A DNA stretch of 9,949 nucleotides from an uncultured Marinilabiliales bacterium (GTDB lineage: Bacteria; Bacteroidota; Bacteroidia; Bacteroidales; BM520), in assembly GCA_937877575.1 (NCBI GenBank), contig CALFIZ010000174.1:1-9949 (forward strand), written 5' to 3'. Below the pieces are notes generated by a model. The model made no database searches. It was not told where the DNA came from and saw only the letters and a list, made by a program, of their open reading frames with translations. Position 1 is the stretch's first letter, and each line of letters begins with the position of its first letter. This document shows, in pieces, positions 8,701-9,949 of this stretch. The translations under genes were made by a program, and so were the position numbers.

Positions 8701-9252
8701 CTTCGGATTGGCATTGATGGTATTGGTGATCCTGAACTGAATATTCTGCTCACCTCCGGAAAGATAATTGGAAATGTCAATGTCTGTGAACGCCGTGCTA
8801 CCATGTCCTACAGAAGCAAGACTACGGGAAAACAATTCAGTCTGGTTCCCGGTAGCGGCATTGATGCCGATGACAGACAAAGTGACTATCTGACCGGTAG
8901 GTACATAAGAGACGTCCTGACCGCTTTGCGAAATCTCGCTTTCGGAATACTGTACGCCTACGACAACGTTTCCGTCAGCAGAAAGGATTGATGCATCTCC
9001 TGACAGAACGTCACCGTTGTATTTGAGTGTCAGTATCTGTTCGTAGTCGCCCTGTGCAATGACAATATTCACATTGCCGTCCGCATCCGGCTCTATAGGA
9101 GTCGAACTGTTGAACGAAATGGAACGGACAGATTTATCTTGCAGTTCTATCGCGGCATTGACCAGTGTATTAAACTCCGATGAAGCCAATCGCCCTTGTG
9201 CGGTTGCACCATCGTTCTCCACCTTGTTCTGTAAAGAAGTAAGATCTATCAT
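2764..9252 (-). CDS. Giant phage fiber/adhesin with C-terminal DGR-variable lectin-like domain
   Basis: A 2162-residue structural protein, probably a tail or head fiber that contacts the host. It starts at ATG 9250-9252, 12 nt after the preceding stop, and has no signal peptide. Apparent layout: a short helical start (1-45); beta-rich Ig-like segments (about 45-425); a LamG/concanavalin-like region (about 429-655, from FYLNPGLRS to CIRIYKDTNE); a long mixed region with aromatic- and Asn-rich stretches (about 680-1450); a leucine-rich-repeat-like block (about 1475-1650, units such as LQSVDLRGTAITNLALP); an Ig-like unit (about 1688-1790); and a C-type-lectin/DUF1566-like end starting at GDYVYHDGTWDD (1797) and finishing in NHWSSSD...AWAVNFASG...VVRPCAAF. 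The last ~40 residues are VR, replaced from TR by the downstream RT. Domain names other than the lectin-like end are by eye and moderately certain. The size is far above Bordetella Mtd (381 residues), so the variable tip is fused to a whole fiber. Confidence 0.9.
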   Translation of the reverse strand: MIDLTSLQNKVENDGATAQGRLASSEFNTLVNAAIELQDKSVRSISFNSSTPIEPDADGNVNIVIAQGDYEQILTLKYNGDVLSGDASILSADGNVVVGVQYSESEISQSGQDVSYVPTGQIVTLSVIGINAATGNQTELFSRSLASVGHGSTAFTDIDISNYLSGGEQNIQFRITNTINANPKQQQVTIIKAGLELRIESDAAWYRDAKLVAGVSNPSITARYIVLGNVTKTLHVKFTGVTASKTVDVVDIATNSPTEIITASFMETTGNNIGFFGTNGVREVEAWITCTYGEQTVESNHIKNQIIIVADASTATPLIAVQGLIEIMANYETETIFSWNMYNPSLDSGDTSDVIFYIANQDRSITWLTQIVENVENNTIYPFSQNVSIESSNNYIDVYVYADVDGTPISAAEIAFFQVDNTVDYSPVAGADFYLNPGLRSNSETNPAKIINAATDTEIANCVFENMSFEDGVDGWMTDSSGIRIFRIPAGGRVTIPYDIYSEFTANSRHYLTIEIDMAARSVTNEDDPVITIGNRNASNPKGLYIKPLNGAFVAASQTIWENADMSWQENVRVHQVYNICYNYTLANPDTSRGTDQPATKTISIIREYLDAKINKEYTFDPTESTEINAGGNIVLGQDGCILDIYCIRIYKDTNEKANVEPTGVLKNRISVLPTGSERAELQEANDILSGGLISLAKSVAAGYNCIVWHGLPVNKNNSNDTYRYGYAEIYRHNSDGTLDRAHSGILYGVRLKGQGTTAMGYPEWNVQHQEDKKTGAGHDEYKYNDNGTLRQVFVDLDGNVGFGGTKFGYKLESGDPLAKKLVGKVNYASSMQTHKMGACNLYNDLYAQIVTGSMTDFANGERVTVKEEPFMYFVQRTEGNDDSLKVFQGMMTYGPGKADKPTWGVSDADLAAGDCILEGALNNNPLTDFRVPFVDTGAITYSVSNEAFMYAGIKNLNFDFGDTADLHDGQGAWEYVVQDAAEASSEVPTTAQVKLLQPVVNFLYLTNVSIKPWAGTLAELNTSAMDDDFDYKSAYWINGSGSGYNRFDLYRCHYAKNGTEESREFVPAGLRLVQGVKTYYNLNCLYNLNAETTRPSSHSSADMWYDTDGSKNRTLTFNLKDELEAFLGITITYTGVSAEALNTVFKTHLANIFATYVNSNLYLHKLSHLFHHEIMKFWAGTDNRSKNTYYRFNPHANQQQDESYRPNMEMNDDDLDTIFKTNNAGIQSKPYYILEHDTDSEDRTYWDGQDNVLNNNLEATYGRALGLNGDRQNELQAMMNTIFTRMAALVGVGDTMPDGTAIPTTPQGCMDKYFFRNQKYFPAVAWNEQARIRYEVPATFYMSEQPAQAPLTQSLGDQYDSEREYVKRRIIMLAGYAGYELDMLSFRGYLGQYVASITPHFWIYPMSKLGNPADAPMKSNVRVAAGETYSLAMGTAVSGNTIFLHFINELSDIGNIGLWGNGNKDGDASTEIAFTSERLRSFKCYGNTAADVTFPLSVADISGSTNIETINCRNCSTLTSFRNGITALMRLQSVDLRGTAITNLALPQTTTLTEVRLPAGFQVINITKCPNLATLSVGDFTGLTRLVIAEPVAFDSLDFVMGCYAYNSALAENVIQNLTLTNINWTGVTTPFLIWLLTVPNLTLTGRIQMATSISGQMTFALKKQLIDKFGDIDSESNPLYISYVRSALSSVTITGDGYFDHVDEVKYYDLIPNVVSGNTIRSYEWSIVGGSQGIDPEDYVSIDDYGNVTCLEMGVESGGTGPTVTIGCLVHLYDGSMLTLATATIRCYKRQAQIGDYVYHDGTWDDRLNVSKTPIGICFYCKQIYDNGEPTGVYDRRMVALHNANSRVWGLYPNGAAIIGQYGFPSSGDNALTYNLNGVATSPFNVPNLTEFTTGNGLYCTYANMIDTSNPSSEFPATDPQRYWKSYANLHSMGYLNPVELGATLKNNIFGTDDLYESDTLVPQGFADTAYIIFHRNRVLSGTTYDNGTPNDPSDDTNYTYFKPDDDDRDKLSTAILNIQNFAREELESSYPAIYQQYLYPAASECFAYEPTVANGQTLNAKFTANHWYLPSVGELARLCFLGRTCYNQASNYEADAYNIFGDIFANAADAGIFTRFSTSNHWSSSDSNQLYAWAVNFASGLVNPYVKYGTGVVRPCAAF
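2771..2791 (-). promoter_or_regulatory. Candidate initiation-of-mutagenic-homing (IMH) segment
   Basis: This is the 3'-terminal 21 bp of VR, GC-rich and fully identical to TR 2017-2037. Identity stops abruptly at 2770, two codons before the stop. In characterised DGRs the GC-rich end of VR next to the stop codon is where cDNA integration begins and is not mutagenised. Position and composition fit that role; the exact functional limits are inferred. Confidence 0.7.
2771..2891 (-). repeat. DGR variable repeat (VR)
   Basis: This is the 3' end of the fiber gene, covering about residues 2122-2161. It aligns to TR with 99 identities in 121 positions. The 21 adenine-position changes alter 13 residues: E-D, Y-S, N-L, N-Y, N-A, N-A, N-L, N-P, N-Y, N-V, N-G, N-T and N-G. 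The hydrophobic scaffold (NHWSSS, AW.VNF, VVRPCAA) is unchanged. The one other difference is a silent T-to-C change at 2848 (GCT to GCC). Stop codons are avoided because AAC/AAT codons mutated at A cannot become stops. Confidence 0.96.
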
Positions 9253-9264
9253 AATACCTAACGA

Positions 9265-9744
9265 TTAAAAAACTATTGGGAAAGAATAGGGGAATCCTGT
9301 GTCCCCCTCATCGCTTCGCTCGGCAAACAGCGTGTATCCGATGTATATCTTCAAAAGTCGCGAGGTCATATTGTCCGAATAGACCATGTACCACGTTTTT
9401 GGATCCAGCTCTGTCGCATCACGCTTGGCTTGATACTGAGACCAAGTGAGATGATATGTGGGCAGTTCGTTGATGTACTTCACAATCCACTCCTCCTCTG
9501 TCCCTTCGAATCCGTGCTGCACGGCAATCTCGTATGCCGACTTGCCCGGTTCTCCCTGCGGTCCGTTCTGCAACTCCTCACGGAAGGTATCGGCACTGAT
9601 TCTCTTGTTCGTTCCGTTCTGAACAATGGCCACAAAATCCTCTGAACCCAGAGCATCCGTTTCAGGAAGCTCTGAGTCCTTGACGGCTTTCTTCGACAAT
9701 CGCCGTCTGATTTCTTCTATTTGACTCTCAGTAAAATGAGCCAT
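9265..9744 (-). CDS. Small phage structural protein with collagen-like tract
   Basis: A 159-residue protein from ATG 9742-9744 to TAA 9265-9267. The N-terminus is charged and helical (TESQIEEIRRRLSKKA, about 5-20). A short collagen-like tract GPQGEPG (61-67) runs straight into KSAYEIAVQHGFEGTEEEW (68-86), a module I recognise as recurrent in fiber and appendage proteins of Bacteroidetes phages. The C-terminal half (about 95-159) is beta-like and aromatic (WYMVYSDN, LLKIYIGYTLFA). The start overlaps the stop of the upstream gene (TAATG), and only 12 nt separate it from the giant fiber gene, so the three are very likely one operon. It may be a trimeric adaptor or base for the fiber. The role is inferred from motif and neighbourhood only. 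Confidence 0.85.
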   Translation of the reverse strand: MAHFTESQIEEIRRRLSKKAVKDSELPETDALGSEDFVAIVQNGTNKRISADTFREELQNGPQGEPGKSAYEIAVQHGFEGTEEEWIVKYINELPTYHLTWSQYQAKRDATELDPKTWYMVYSDNMTSRLLKIYIGYTLFAERSDEGDTGFPYSFPIVF

Positions 9745-9949
9745 TATTTCTTAGTATTAGAAGAACTTGTTGATTTGCTCTTTGCAATCTCTTTCTGAGC
9801 GGCAATCTTTTTCTCCTCAATCTCCTTCTTTTGTTTCAACTCATCGTCAGACTGCCTCAGTTCAGCATCAAATTGCCGGATTTCCTCTGCCAGCTTCTGC
9901 CGTTCAATCTCAAGTTCCTGATTGCGCAGGTCAATATTGTTCTGCGTCT
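9744..9949 (-). CDS. Coiled-coil protein, C-terminal 67 residues (partial, 5' end outside window)
   Basis: The frame is open from the right edge to TAA at 9744-9746, whose last base is the A of the next ATG (TAATG). Translation from the edge gives TQNNIDLRNQELEIERQKLA..., a highly charged Glu/Lys/Gln-rich helix with heptad-like spacing over about 55 residues. It ends in a flexible Ser/Thr/Lys tail (SKSTSSSNTKK). No start codon is visible inside. A coiled coil just upstream of a fiber operon suits a structural, scaffold or tape-like protein, but no family can be named from this fragment. Confidence 0.75.
   Translation of the reverse strand, partial: TQNNIDLRNQELEIERQKLAEEIRQFDAELRQSDDELKQKKEIEEKKIAAQKEIAKSKSTSSSNTKK

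Overview
The window looks like part of a tailed-phage or prophage genome from a gut Bacteroidales-type host. This rests on protein style and layout: a collagen-tract structural protein, a giant fiber, Avd and a reverse transcriptase with an asparagine-rich template repeat. Shine-Dalgarno signals are weak at most genes. The host assignment is inference; no host or integration marker is visible.

Almost everything is on the minus strand and is read from right to left. From the right edge come the end of a coiled-coil protein (9744-9949, partial) and a 159-residue structural protein with a short collagen-like tract (9265-9744). Next is a 2162-residue fiber/adhesin (2764-9252) whose last ~40 residues are a diversified C-type-lectin-like receptor-binding end. 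These three genes are packed with a 1-nt overlap and a 12-nt gap, as in a tail/fiber operon.

Next comes a complete diversity-generating retroelement (DGR) in the classical order: variable protein with VR (2771-2891), a GC-rich hairpin just past its stop codon (2722-2749), avd (2246-2656), TR (2017-2137) and reverse transcriptase (690-2237). TR and VR are 121 bp each and differ at 22 positions. In the coding sense 21 of these are adenines in TR, which is the signature of adenine-specific mutagenic retrohoming. The RT (IGNLTSQ and FVDD motifs) and Avd would copy TR RNA into mutagenized cDNA that replaces VR, changing the tip of the fiber and so probably host range. An unusual point is that TR lies in frame inside the 5' end of the RT reading frame. 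No ATG, GTG or TTG occurs between TR and the RT domain.

A small conserved-looking gene of unknown function (455-802) follows the RT. It overlaps the RT by 113 nt and has the strongest ribosome binding site in the window. It converges on, and overlaps by 20 nt, a plus-strand partial gene at the left edge (1-474). That strand switch marks the end of the structural/DGR module. The only gene-free stretch above 100 nt is 2657-2763, which holds the hairpin and an AT-rich leader.
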